A stretch of 64,000 nt of DNA from Bacteroidota bacterium (GTDB taxonomy: Bacteria; Bacteroidota; Bacteroidia; B-17B0; Aurantibacillaceae): contig CAUJCR010000012.1 of assembly GCA_963169355.1 (NCBI GenBank), positions 1 through 64,000 on the forward strand. Reading direction: 5' to 3'. Shown here in pieces: positions 44,525-53,323 of the stretch; positions within the stretch are counted from its first letter, which is position 1, and the number at the start of each line of letters is the position of its first letter. The notes under the pieces were generated by a model, which saw nothing but the letters and a program-made list of their open reading frames with translations, was not told the origin of the DNA and did not search any database. Both the position numbers and the translations under genes were made by a program.

Positions 44525-45192
44525 AAATACAATTCGGCAAATTTTAAATCGTAAGGTGTTGTAATTTTTATATTTTCAATATTTCCTTCCACAAGATTGA
44601 TGCTTTCATCTAAACCTTCTAATACAGTAGCATCATCAGTAAAAAAAGGAGAATAAGGTTGCTCAAAAGCTTCCTTTATTTTTGAAACAATAAAGCATTG
44701 TGGTGTTTGTACAATCTTATAATCATCTCTACTCACTGCTTTATTTATTCCATTAGTTACCATTCTTAAACTTTCATTTATTGGCAATATGGGTGTTGCG
44801 TTACCTTTATCAGCGGCTGTTTCAAAACATCGCTTTATGGTTTCAACCGATACAAAAGGCCTAGCCGCATCATGAATTCCTACAACATCATTTTTGTTCA
44901 CAATACAATTTAATCCATTTTTAACAGAGTGATAACGCGTTTCGCCCCCAACAACTACTTGAATGTTTTTATCAGGAAAATGTTCGGCTAACATAAAATT
45001 GGCATCCGTAATAAAATCCTTGTGCACAACTACTACCACATTCATATATTCATCAAATTCTAGAAACTTTTCTATCGTGTGTATTAAAATCGGTTTTCCT
45101 TTAATTTCAATAAACTGTTTTGGAATGGTAGATTGCATCCGGGTTCCAGTTCCACCCGCAACTACAATAATATTATATTGAGAATGATTCAT
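44521..45192 (-). CDS. ispD: 2-C-methyl-D-erythritol 4-phosphate cytidylyltransferase
   Basis: 223 residues. IspD couples MEP with CTP to give CDP-methylerythritol in the non-mevalonate isoprenoid pathway. The nucleotide-binding start IIVVAGGTGTRMQSTIPKQF is clear, as are GGETRYHSVKNGL, GIHDAARPFVS, QTPQCFIVSKI and the C-terminal VEGNIENIKITTPYDL. It is the first gene of a coupled pair with the PolX-like gene (4-bp overlap), an uncommon neighbour for an isoprenoid gene. It is divergent from the outer-membrane cluster starting at 45445. Confidence 0.95.
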   Translation of the reverse strand: MNHSQYNIIVVAGGTGTRMQSTIPKQFIEIKGKPILIHTIEKFLEFDEYMNVVVVVHKDFITDANFMLAEHFPDKNIQVVVGGETRYHSVKNGLNCIVNKNDVVGIHDAARPFVSVETIKRCFETAADKGNATPILPINESLRMVTNGINKAVSRDDYKIVQTPQCFIVSKIKEAFEQPYSPFFTDDATVLEGLDESINLVEGNIENIKITTPYDLKFAELYL

Positions 45193-45444
45193 TTGTAAAA
45201 AATGGGCTTTTTAGGCTAAAGTTTAAGTATAAAATATGAAACTAACAATTATCTGTTTAAAATTAACAATTCAGCTAAAAAAACTAGTCTTTTTTTTAGT
45301 TTAGTTTTGTTTTGGTCGAAAAAAGTACTAATTTAATCGGATAATAAATGATTCAAACACGAAATGGAATAGATGTTGATAACTTAAACAAATCACATCT
45401 TACTCTATTTGAGTAGAATCTTAAAACTAAATAAATATCTATTT
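45193..45444. other. Intergenic region between ispD and the envelope cluster
   Basis: 252 bp. The promoter-like TAGTTTTG at 45302-45309 points right; no exact TAnnTTTG match was found for ispD. An ATG-started 22-codon frame (45348-45416) has no supporting evidence. Nothing else was recognised. Confidence 0.4.
45302..45309 (+). promoter_or_regulatory. Putative promoter box of the envelope cluster
   Basis: TAGTTTTG matches TAnnTTTG. The first ATG of the cluster is at 45445, so the leader would be about 130 nt. Confidence 0.35.
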
Positions 45445-46719
45445 ATGAAGAGAATTTATACAAAATTAGTTCTTATAGCTTTTTCAAGTGTAATTACATT
45501 AGTAAGCTATGCTCAATTATCCGTAACAGCACAAGCTGGTGGTCTTAAGTATTTAGGCGACGTAGGGAAACACGGTAATGCCAATTTTTTTAGCGACATG
45601 CGTATAGGTTACAACCTAGGTGTTGAATACCGTATTGGTAAAATTCTTGGAATTGGTATTGACGGTATGTATGGAAAATTAGCAGGTACCGACAATGATA
45701 AAACATCTCACCTTAATTTTCAATCAACCATTATGGGTGGAGGATTAAATGTGTTTGCCTTTTTTGACAAACTAGGAGAAAAAGAAAAAAACGTAGCACC
45801 ATATATTCATGCGGGCTTTGGTTACTTAATGTTTGATCCGTACGGAGATTTAAGAGACAAAAATGGAACAGCTTATAATTATTGGAGTGATGGTTCAATT
45901 AGAAACTTAGCTGATTTACCAGCTAACGAATCTACTTCAGTTATATTAAAAAGAGACTATGATTACGAAACCCAATTAAAAGACTCTGTAAAAAACTATG
46001 CACGCAATACTTTCTACATTCCAGTAGGATTAGGTGCAAAATTTAAAATGGGTTACAGAGCAAGCTTAAGAGTGGGCGCAACTTACAATATTGCATTAAG
46101 CGATTATATTGATAATTACAAAAAAGGCGGTAATGATAGTTGGGCATCAGCTTATGTTGGTGTTAATATTCATTTTGGCAAAAAACCAAAAGACGCTTAC
46201 AGTAATGTAGATTTCTCAGCCATTGACAACTCAGATTCAGATGGCGATGGTGTGAAAGATATTAATGATATGTGTTTAGGCACTCCAAAAGGTGTAAAAG
46301 TTGACGGAAAAGGTTGCCCAGAAGATAAAGATGAAGATGGCGTGTTTGATTATCAAGACAAAGAATTAACTACTAAGAAAGGTGCTAAAGTAGATGGAAA
46401 TGGTGTTACTATTGATGAAGAAGCATTAGCAAAAAGACAACTTGAATGGGATAGTTTGTCAACCGAAAGAAGCGAAGGATTTAATGCTGCTCCAAGCTTA
46501 AGTTATTTAAAAGATGTTGAAGCAAAATCTAAAGAAGTGAAAGCAGCAACAGGAAAAACATCTAAATTACCAGCTGAATTTGCCGAAGCTGATTTGAATA
46601 AAGACGGGGAAATTTCTGCATCTGAAATCACACAAACAATTGACGGATTCTTTGAGGGTGCCAACTCATTTAATGTAGAAAAAATTAACCGACTCATTGA
46701 TTATTTCTTTGAACAGTAA
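45445..46719 (+). CDS. Outer-membrane beta-barrel protein with thrombospondin type 3 repeats and EF-hand-like end
   Basis: 424 residues from the ATG at 45445 (a TTG at 45409 opens the frame). Signal peptide MKRIYTKLVLIAFSSVITLVSYAQ, then a beta-barrel domain of about 240 residues (GGLKYLGDVGKHG, NLGVEYRIGKILGIGIDGMYG, YIHAGFGYLMFD, LRVGATYNIALSDYIDNY). Acidic repeats follow: DNSDSDGDGVKDINDMCLGT and EDKDEDGVFDYQD, the thrombospondin type 3 pattern that binds Ca2+. The end contains an EF-hand-like loop DLNKDGEISASE. There is no OmpA C-terminal domain. It is paralogous to the barrel part of the protein at 48214 (both share YNYWSDGSI or YYYWSDGSI). Confidence 0.85.
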   Translation: MKRIYTKLVLIAFSSVITLVSYAQLSVTAQAGGLKYLGDVGKHGNANFFSDMRIGYNLGVEYRIGKILGIGIDGMYGKLAGTDNDKTSHLNFQSTIMGGGLNVFAFFDKLGEKEKNVAPYIHAGFGYLMFDPYGDLRDKNGTAYNYWSDGSIRNLADLPANESTSVILKRDYDYETQLKDSVKNYARNTFYIPVGLGAKFKMGYRASLRVGATYNIALSDYIDNYKKGGNDSWASAYVGVNIHFGKKPKDAYSNVDFSAIDNSDSDGDGVKDINDMCLGTPKGVKVDGKGCPEDKDEDGVFDYQDKELTTKKGAKVDGNGVTIDEEALAKRQLEWDSLSTERSEGFNAAPSLSYLKDVEAKSKEVKAATGKTSKLPAEFAEADLNKDGEISASEITQTIDGFFEGANSFNVEKINRLIDYFFEQ

Positions 46720-46728
46720 ACATAACCT

Positions 46729-48180
46729 ATGATAAAACCACTCATCATCCTATTTAACACCGTAACGGTTTTCTTTTTCAGTTTATTAATGGGCGATGGC
46801 CCTGTTACAGTTACAGGTAACATTCCTCAATCAGCACCTATAGGTTCTGAGTTTACAGCAGAGATAACTGTTCGTAAAGGTTCAGTAAGTGGTTTTGCAA
46901 AATTACAATTAGACGTGCCTCAAGGTTTTACAGTAAAAGAACAAGAGAGTAAAGGAGGTAATTTTTCATTTACAAACAACATTGCTAAAATTATCTGGAC
47001 ATCAATGCCAAGCGATGCCGACTTTACAGTTAAATTTACAGTAGTAGCAGATGCTTCGGCTAGTGGTGCTAAAACCATTGCCTCTAAATTTTCGTATGTA
47101 AATAATAACAATAAAGAAGTAGCGGAAATGACTCCTGCCAATATTACTATTGGCGATGGAGCTGTTGCTGTTGCGCCAACACCAGAACCTACACCGGTAA
47201 ACAACACGCAACCAAGTACACCAGAACCTACACCAGCACCTGTAACTTCTAGTCAACCACAAAGCACTAGCCCAGCTACTAATTCTAATTTTGATAATCA
47301 TGCCGAGCCAAATGCTAATATTGTATGTGTTCGTTCAATTACAAAAGGAGCAAGCGATAAAGAATATAATATTGAAGTGAAAATTAAAAAAGGTGGTATC
47401 AAAGGATTTGCTAAATTTCAAGAGGCAATACCTAATGGATTTAGTGCAAAAGGCGGACAACTAAATGGAAGTTCATTCTCGGTAGCTGACGGTAAATTAA
47501 AATTCGTTTGGGTATCATTACCTACTGACGAAGAAATGACTATTTCGTATGTACTTGAAAACACGGGGTCAACAACGGAAAATACGGTATTAGATAAAGG
47601 TGAATTTTCATACCTAGAGAATGACCAAAGTAAAAAAATTAAATTAGCTAACGACAACTTACCTTTAAGCAATAATACAGCAGTTGCACGTACCGAAAAT
47701 CCAACCCCAACCACAACTACTGAACCAAACGTAAGCAACAATACACAGCCTGAAACACAAGCTGTTACTCAAACTACCACAACTAATAACGAGCCTATAA
47801 AAACGGAAGCAGTTGCAACAACACCCGAACCAGTTACTACTTCTAACCCTACTCCAACACCAAATACAACAACTGAACCATTAGCCAAAAAACAAGGCAA
47901 TGTAATTTACAATGTACAAATAGGTGCATTTAGCAATGCGATTCAATCAGAAGTCTTAGCCAAAAAGTTTAATATTTCAGAAAATATAAAAAGTGAAATG
48001 GCAGAAGGCTATAACAAATTTATGGTAGGTAATTTTAGCGAATACAAAGAAGCGCGCTCTCATAGAGAAACAATTAAACAAAAAGGATGTCAAGGCGCTT
48101 TTGTAGTGGCATATAATGGCGCAAAACGTATCACAGTACAAGAAGCCTTAATGATTACGAGTCAAAAATGGTTTAAATAA
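46729..48180 (+). CDS. Exported protein with duplicated beta domain and C-terminal SPOR domain
   Basis: 483 residues. Hydrophobic N-terminus (to about residue 20). Two homologous beta domains of about 110 residues (about 25-140 and 200-315) share GFAKLQLDVPQGFTVK or GFAKFQEAIPNGFSAK, then FSFTNNIAKIIWTSMPSD or FSVADGKLKFVWVSLPTD. They may be of the cohesin/Ig type. Pro/Thr-rich linkers follow each. A C-terminal SPOR domain (about 398-483) begins VIYNVQIGAFSNAI and contains YNKFMVGNFSEYKEARSHRE; SPOR domains bind glycan strands denuded of peptides. It starts 9 bp after the barrel gene at 45445. A terminator begins inside its last codons. Confidence 0.85.
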   Translation: MIKPLIILFNTVTVFFFSLLMGDGPVTVTGNIPQSAPIGSEFTAEITVRKGSVSGFAKLQLDVPQGFTVKEQESKGGNFSFTNNIAKIIWTSMPSDADFTVKFTVVADASASGAKTIASKFSYVNNNNKEVAEMTPANITIGDGAVAVAPTPEPTPVNNTQPSTPEPTPAPVTSSQPQSTSPATNSNFDNHAEPNANIVCVRSITKGASDKEYNIEVKIKKGGIKGFAKFQEAIPNGFSAKGGQLNGSSFSVADGKLKFVWVSLPTDEEMTISYVLENTGSTTENTVLDKGEFSYLENDQSKKIKLANDNLPLSNNTAVARTENPTPTTTTEPNVSNNTQPETQAVTQTTTTNNEPIKTEAVATTPEPVTTSNPTPTPNTTTEPLAKKQGNVIYNVQIGAFSNAIQSEVLAKKFNISENIKSEMAEGYNKFMVGNFSEYKEARSHRETIKQKGCQGAFVVAYNGAKRITVQEALMITSQKWFK

Positions 48181-48190
48181 AACCATTTTT
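48164..48190 (+). terminator. Intrinsic terminator overlapping the stop codon
   Basis: AAAAATGGTTT (48164-48174) and AAACCATTTTT (48180-48190) pair perfectly over 11 bp with a 5-nt loop, followed by TTTATTTTTG. The left arm includes the last codons (Lys-Trp-Phe) of the SPOR protein, so it ends that transcript or attenuates it before the next gene. Confidence 0.65.
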
Positions 48191-48191
48191 T

Positions 48192-48199
48192 TATTTTTG
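48192..48199 (+). promoter_or_regulatory. Putative promoter box of the 726-residue barrel protein
   Basis: TATTTTTG matches TAnnTTTG and lies in the tail of the preceding terminator, 15 bp before the ATG at 48214. This suggests a separate transcript for the right half of the cluster. Confidence 0.45.
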
Positions 48200-48213
48200 T
48201 AGAAAAGCAAATC

Positions 48214-50394
48214 ATGCTTAAACGAATAGCACTCATATCATCTATTATAATTTGTTCTTTTCTCAAAGCTCAAACCGACTCAACTGTTACTACATCAAAC
48301 ACACAAACTGTAACTACAAGTACATCAACTCCTAGCACTCAAACATCATCTACCCCTGCTCCGCCAACGCTTGGTAGTATTATTAAACCTAAAATTTCTC
48401 TTGGAACTGGGATGTTATCTTTTCATGGCGATTTATACGCTGAACATTATCAAGCACCTTGGACAGCGCGCATTGGTTACGACTTAAATATATCGCAACG
48501 ATTATTCAAATCCTTACAACTTAATTTTAATGTTTTATTTGGTAAGTTAGGAGCTAATGAATGGATAAATAATCGACAAGAAAATTTCCAATCTGAAATT
48601 CGCGCAGGTGGATTAAGTTTAATGTACGATTTTGGCAATTTTATCTCAGATGATTATCGAATTAGACCTTGGATATCGGTAGGCGTTAATGGATTTGAAT
48701 TTTTATCAAAGACAGACTTATATGACCGCTATGGGAACAAATATTATTACTGGAGCGATGGTTCTATTAAAAACATAGATGAAAGTGCGCCAACAGCCTC
48801 TTTAGCCATCAACTTAAATAGAGATTACGTGTATGAAACTGATATTAGAGAACGTAATAAAGATGGCTTTGGAAAGTATCAGGAACGCGCGTGGGCTTTT
48901 CCTGTGGGCGCAGGAGCTTTAATGAAAATTACCGACCGAGTAGATTTTAAAATAGGATTTCAATATTATTTTACTACCACCGATTATATTGACGGGATTA
49001 CAAAAAACAGTTTAGGAACTCGCCAAGGGACAAAACAAAAAGACAATTTCGTTTACACATCATTTGCATTACAATATGATTTAATTGTCAATAAAAAATC
49101 GAAATTAGACACCTTACCTGATGATTATTATGACGAAGTGAATTGGTTAGCGATTGATAATGATGATTATGACGGTGATGGCGTAAGAGATTGGGACGAT
49201 AAATGCCACGGTACACCATCGGGCGTAAAAGTAGATGCCTTTGGTTGCCCATTTGATGATGATAATGATGGTGTAGCTAACCATGAAGACGAAGAAGCTA
49301 ATTCGGTACTTGACTTTGGTGTAAATTCAAAAGGAGTAGCCTTAACAGATGAGTATTGGCAAAATTGGTACAATATGTATATGGATAGCGGTACTGTAGT
49401 AAAAACCGAAATTGTAGAAAACTTTTATGCTTTAAAAGACACAAGCAATACCAAAACATCTGACACAAAGAAAAATGAGAAAGAATACACCGTAGAACTT
49501 GCGAGATATAGTGGGCCTGTTCCAAATGATGAAATGGCTTACTTATTAAGTATTGGTGATGTTAAATCAACTATTTTGCCAGACAACTCTACTGTGCTGT
49601 ACACCGCTGGAACATATAACGAAATTCAAGAAGCTGTAAAACGTAGAGATGAATTTATTGCAGAAGGTAATAAAGGAGCTAAAGTAGGTTATTTTAAAAA
49701 TGGTGATATTGTAACACTAACAGATGAAGAAATAAAAGCACTTATGCCAAATGCTAATGACACACTTGCACACACCAACGACAACAAGCATAAAGAAGAG
49801 GTGTTTGCTAAAGGCGATATTGTGTATCGTGTTCAATTAGGAGCTTATAAAAATCGTATTTCAAAAGATGTATTTAAGAATGCTGGCGAGATTGTGGAAT
49901 TAAAAACCAATGATGAGTATTTTAGATATGCAACACGAGGTTTAAAAACCATTCAAGACGCTGCTAATTTAAAAGCCGACTTAGTACTTGAAGGTTATGT
50001 AGATGCTTTTATTACAGCCTATAAAGATGGTAAACGCATACCAATGAATCAAACTAAAGCCACTGTAATTAGTAACGAAAAAGAAGACGTTACAAAATTA
50101 GAATCGTTTAGCTCTGTAGATAAATCATTAGTTACTTTTAAAGTTCAATTAGGTGCTTTAAGAAAAGCTGGCGGTAATGATATGGAGGAAAAAATTAAGG
50201 ATATGAAAGATGTTGAAAAACAAGCTACGGGTTCGGGCATGATACGTTATACCTCTGGAACTTTTAAGAGCTACACAGAAGCTGATAAATATAGAGAAGA
50301 ACTTACCAACAAAGGTTTAATTGAGGCGTTTGTAATAGCCATGTTTAAAGGAGAAATCATTTCGATACAAGAGGCACAAGAATTGCTGAAATAA
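48214..50394 (+). CDS. Outer-membrane barrel with thrombospondin type 3 repeats and three SPOR-like repeats
   Basis: 726 residues. Signal peptide ending FLKAQ, a Ser/Thr/Pro linker (to about 55), then a barrel domain of about 250 residues related to that at 45445 (YYYWSDGSIK, FPVGAGALMKITDRVDF, FTTTDYIDGI). Acidic repeats DNDDYDGDGVRDWDDKCHGT and DDDNDGVANHEDEE (about 305-360) follow. The C-terminal 300 residues contain three SPOR-like units: EYTVELARYSGPV (about 425), VYRVQLGAYKNRI (about 533) and TFKVQLGALRKAG (about 640), each with a later YxxG or YTSGTF turn and an AF(V/I)xAxxxGxxI strand. The last ends QEAQELLK. Unlike OmpA it would contact peptidoglycan through SPOR-like folds. Confidence 0.83.
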   Translation: MLKRIALISSIIICSFLKAQTDSTVTTSNTQTVTTSTSTPSTQTSSTPAPPTLGSIIKPKISLGTGMLSFHGDLYAEHYQAPWTARIGYDLNISQRLFKSLQLNFNVLFGKLGANEWINNRQENFQSEIRAGGLSLMYDFGNFISDDYRIRPWISVGVNGFEFLSKTDLYDRYGNKYYYWSDGSIKNIDESAPTASLAINLNRDYVYETDIRERNKDGFGKYQERAWAFPVGAGALMKITDRVDFKIGFQYYFTTTDYIDGITKNSLGTRQGTKQKDNFVYTSFALQYDLIVNKKSKLDTLPDDYYDEVNWLAIDNDDYDGDGVRDWDDKCHGTPSGVKVDAFGCPFDDDNDGVANHEDEEANSVLDFGVNSKGVALTDEYWQNWYNMYMDSGTVVKTEIVENFYALKDTSNTKTSDTKKNEKEYTVELARYSGPVPNDEMAYLLSIGDVKSTILPDNSTVLYTAGTYNEIQEAVKRRDEFIAEGNKGAKVGYFKNGDIVTLTDEEIKALMPNANDTLAHTNDNKHKEEVFAKGDIVYRVQLGAYKNRISKDVFKNAGEIVELKTNDEYFRYATRGLKTIQDAANLKADLVLEGYVDAFITAYKDGKRIPMNQTKATVISNEKEDVTKLESFSSVDKSLVTFKVQLGALRKAGGNDMEEKIKDMKDVEKQATGSGMIRYTSGTFKSYTEADKYREELTNKGLIEAFVIAMFKGEIISIQEAQELLK

Positions 50395-50412
50395 AAATAA
50401 ATACATCACACC

Positions 50413-50673
50413 ATGAAAAAAATAATCATCACATCATTTATGATAATGTTAGCATTTACTATAAATGCACAAGAAGCAAAACAAAAAGAATCTAAAGCAA
50501 CTGAAGCACCAGCAAGTTCAAACTCTCAAGAAAGAGCTATTAGCGAACCAGGTGTTTCGGTAAAATCTGAACCTAAGAAATCTAAAAGTTCTGCTAAAGT
50601 AAATTCAACTGCTACGCCTGTAAGCAACGAAAACAAAAAGGAAACTACATCAGACGCTAAAAAACCAGAATAG
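50413..50673 (+). CDS. Small exported Ser/Lys-rich protein
   Basis: 86 residues. Signal peptide MKKIIITSFMIMLAFTINAQ, then 66 residues of low-complexity Lys/Ser/Glu/Thr/Ala/Pro sequence without recognised domain, probably disordered. It starts 18 bp after the 726-residue barrel gene and should be co-transcribed. It could be a disordered periplasmic linker or a highly divergent partner. No family recognised. Confidence 0.6.
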   Translation: MKKIIITSFMIMLAFTINAQEAKQKESKATEAPASSNSQERAISEPGVSVKSEPKKSKSSAKVNSTATPVSNENKKETTSDAKKPE

Positions 50674-50771
50674 GTCTGTAAATTTCTTACGCTGTTTTTT
50701 CATTTTTTAACAAGGTAATCACGATTATAAACCGCTTGTAATATTTGCAACATCAAGTTTTATTAAACTTT

Positions 50772-50779
50772 TACATTTG
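50772..50779 (+). promoter_or_regulatory. Putative promoter box of the TonB-dependent receptor
   Basis: TACATTTG matches TAnnTTTG, 20 bp before the ATG, with TTTG at 50744-50747 upstream (24-bp gap). Confidence 0.5.
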
Positions 50780-50799
50780 TATTATCTTATTTAAAATAC

Positions 50800-53316
50800 A
50801 TGCGAAATATATTTTTCATTTTTACCTTACTTTTATCCTCATTCATCTATGCCCAAATGCCAGGCGGTTTGCCAAAGGGCATGAAAGACCCTAAACTTGG
50901 TCGAGTTTATGGAAAAGTATTAGATGCTAACACTGGAAAACCCGTTGAATATGCCTCAGTACAAGTATTATGGTATAGCAAGGATAGCTTATTAAATGGT
51001 GGATTGGTGAAAGAAAATGGTGATTTTGCTGTAGATGGTTTACCTTCATTTGGTCAAGTAAGAGTTCGTATCAAGTTTATTGGTTACAAAGATTATAATC
51101 AAAAAGTTTACATCATGCCACCTGATAAAGTAGATCAGGATTTAGGAAATATTAAACTACAAGTAGATGATAAATTATTAAATGAAGTAGAAGTAACAGC
51201 CGAAAAAAGTGCCGTTGTACTTTCAATCGATAAGCGAACTTATAACGTAGATAAGGATTTATCTGTAAAAGGGGGGACAGCCATTGATGTCATGAAAAAC
51301 ATACCTGGACTAACAGTTGATGCTGACGGTAACGTGCAATTAAGAAATCAATCGCCCATGATATATGTAGATGGGCGACCTACTACGCTTACTTTACAAC
51401 AAATACCAGCCGATCAAATAGAAAGAGTAGAAATTATCACCAATCCATCTGTAAAATTTGATGCAAGTGCTACGGGTGGAGTACTTAATGTGATTATGAA
51501 ACGTAATAATAAACCAGGTTATAATGGTATGTTAATGGCTTATGTTGGTACTGGCGACAGATACGGTGGAATGGGCAACCTTAATATTAAACAAGGAAAA
51601 TGGAATACATCATTAATGTACTCATATAACCAATCCATCAACAGTACAACTGGTTTTACCAAAAGAAAACAACTAGATAGTGGCGCTACAACAGGACATT
51701 ATGACCAAGAGAATAACACCTTAATGAAGATGATTTTTAATTTCGGAAGATTAGGTATTGATTATAATATTGACAACCGAAACACCATTTCATTAAACGG
51801 AATGGTAATGGCTGGACAATTTGGAACAAATGACAAACAAACATACTCAGCCGATTACCTTGATTTACCAATGCCACTCTATATATCAGGTTCACAATTA
51901 AACCAACAAAAAGCCGCCTTTCAAAACTATAACGGGCAATTAATGTATCGTCGTACTTATCCTAAGGTTGGAAAAGAGTGGACTATAGATGGAAATTATA
52001 ATTACACAACATCTAATAACGGCTATCTTTTTACTACTACTACCCAGTTAAACCCTGATACGATAAGTATTCCTACCAGCTATCAAAAAAACATTGGAGG
52101 GACTACTGCTAATCAATATGTTTTGCAAACAGATTTTGTAAATCCGTTAACCGAAACTAGAAAAATAGAATTTGGTTTAAAAGCATTTTATAAGAACTCT
52201 ATAAGTGTTAATAATACCTCAAAAGCCACAGGTAGCGAGGACAACTATGTAAAAGATACCATTATGAGTAATCGCTACTCTATTGATGATATGGTAAATG
52301 CCGCTTATATTAACTTTAGTGATAAAATGTTTTGGGACATTGGTTACCAAGCAGGTTTGAGATTTGAACAGTCGTACTATGCGGGACACATAACGGATAA
52401 AAACCAACATTTTTCATATAACTATCCATCAACCAGTAACGACATTCTCAAATCATTATTTCCTGCCATTTATTTCTCCAAAAAATTAAAAAAGAGCCAA
52501 GAAGTGCAATTAAATTTTAGTCGTAAAATTCAACGACCAAATTTCTTCCAATTAATGCCATTTGTAATGTTTGCCGATAAACAAAACTATCGAATTGGAA
52601 ATCCTCAATTAAAACCAGAATTTAAAAACATTGCCGAAGCCAACTATAACAAGCTATTTTCAAAAGGTAGTTACTTAGTATCAGGTTATTTCCGTTACGA
52701 AGAACAACCTATTACAGATGTTGCTTATCCCGATCCAGACCCAACCAAAAATAATGTATTAGTAAATACAACTATTAATGGCGATAACGCTATTCGATAT
52801 GGAATGGAACACACCTTTAAGTGGACATTCTTTAAGAAACTAGATTGGACAATTAATGCCAATGCTTATTACATTTACTTAAAAGGAAAAATTGTACCTA
52901 CCGAACCTGAAGTAAAAGCCGAAGGTTACGCATGGAATGGAAAAACAACCTTATCTTATAAATTTCCTGAAAACATTACCCTACAAGTAAATGGAAATTA
53001 TGAATCACCAAAAATTATGTTACTTGGTGTATCAAATGCCATTTATTCTATGGATATTTCACTTAACTATATGTATAAAACAAAATGGATTTTTAATGCC
53101 ACATTAAGCGATGTGTTTAACACTCGTAAAATGGGTACGCACTACGAAACGCCTTATTATATTCAAGATTTATCACGCCGAAGAGAATCGAGATATGTGA
53201 GATTTACCGTTACCTATTTATTTGGCAAAATGGATTCGTCTATTTTTAAACGTGGTAAACAAATGCGTAATATGGGTAATCAAGAAGGAAACCAAGATGG
53301 TTTAGACTTTAAGTAA
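50800..53316 (+). CDS. TonB-dependent receptor-like outer-membrane protein
   Basis: 838 residues. Signal peptide (MRNIFFIFTLLLSSFIYAQ), a carboxypeptidase-regulatory-like domain (about 38-125; GRVYGKVLDANTGKPVEYAS), then a plug domain (TAIDVMKNIPGLTVDADGN, IYVDGRPTT, QIERVEIITNPSVKFDASATG) and a large beta-barrel of the OMP_b-brl_3 type ending RFTVTYLFGK plus a polar tail. The family imports siderophores, oligosaccharides or peptides, or acts in envelope homeostasis; the substrate cannot be deduced. No SusD partner is present. It converges with rlmH (7-bp gap). Confidence 0.9.
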   Translation: MRNIFFIFTLLLSSFIYAQMPGGLPKGMKDPKLGRVYGKVLDANTGKPVEYASVQVLWYSKDSLLNGGLVKENGDFAVDGLPSFGQVRVRIKFIGYKDYNQKVYIMPPDKVDQDLGNIKLQVDDKLLNEVEVTAEKSAVVLSIDKRTYNVDKDLSVKGGTAIDVMKNIPGLTVDADGNVQLRNQSPMIYVDGRPTTLTLQQIPADQIERVEIITNPSVKFDASATGGVLNVIMKRNNKPGYNGMLMAYVGTGDRYGGMGNLNIKQGKWNTSLMYSYNQSINSTTGFTKRKQLDSGATTGHYDQENNTLMKMIFNFGRLGIDYNIDNRNTISLNGMVMAGQFGTNDKQTYSADYLDLPMPLYISGSQLNQQKAAFQNYNGQLMYRRTYPKVGKEWTIDGNYNYTTSNNGYLFTTTTQLNPDTISIPTSYQKNIGGTTANQYVLQTDFVNPLTETRKIEFGLKAFYKNSISVNNTSKATGSEDNYVKDTIMSNRYSIDDMVNAAYINFSDKMFWDIGYQAGLRFEQSYYAGHITDKNQHFSYNYPSTSNDILKSLFPAIYFSKKLKKSQEVQLNFSRKIQRPNFFQLMPFVMFADKQNYRIGNPQLKPEFKNIAEANYNKLFSKGSYLVSGYFRYEEQPITDVAYPDPDPTKNNVLVNTTINGDNAIRYGMEHTFKWTFFKKLDWTINANAYYIYLKGKIVPTEPEVKAEGYAWNGKTTLSYKFPENITLQVNGNYESPKIMLLGVSNAIYSMDISLNYMYKTKWIFNATLSDVFNTRKMGTHYETPYYIQDLSRRRESRYVRFTVTYLFGKMDSSIFKRGKQMRNMGNQEGNQDGLDFK

Positions 53317-53323
53317 TAAACGA

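Noticed and set aside
45348-45416. 22-codon ATG frame upstream of the envelope cluster
   Set aside because: No signal, domain or composition supports it, and it overlaps the likely leader of the cluster by chance-level length.
47002-47301. 99-codon minus-strand frame in the SPOR protein gene
   Set aside because: Trp/Cys/Arg-rich translation typical of an antisense shadow; the plus-strand gene is well supported.
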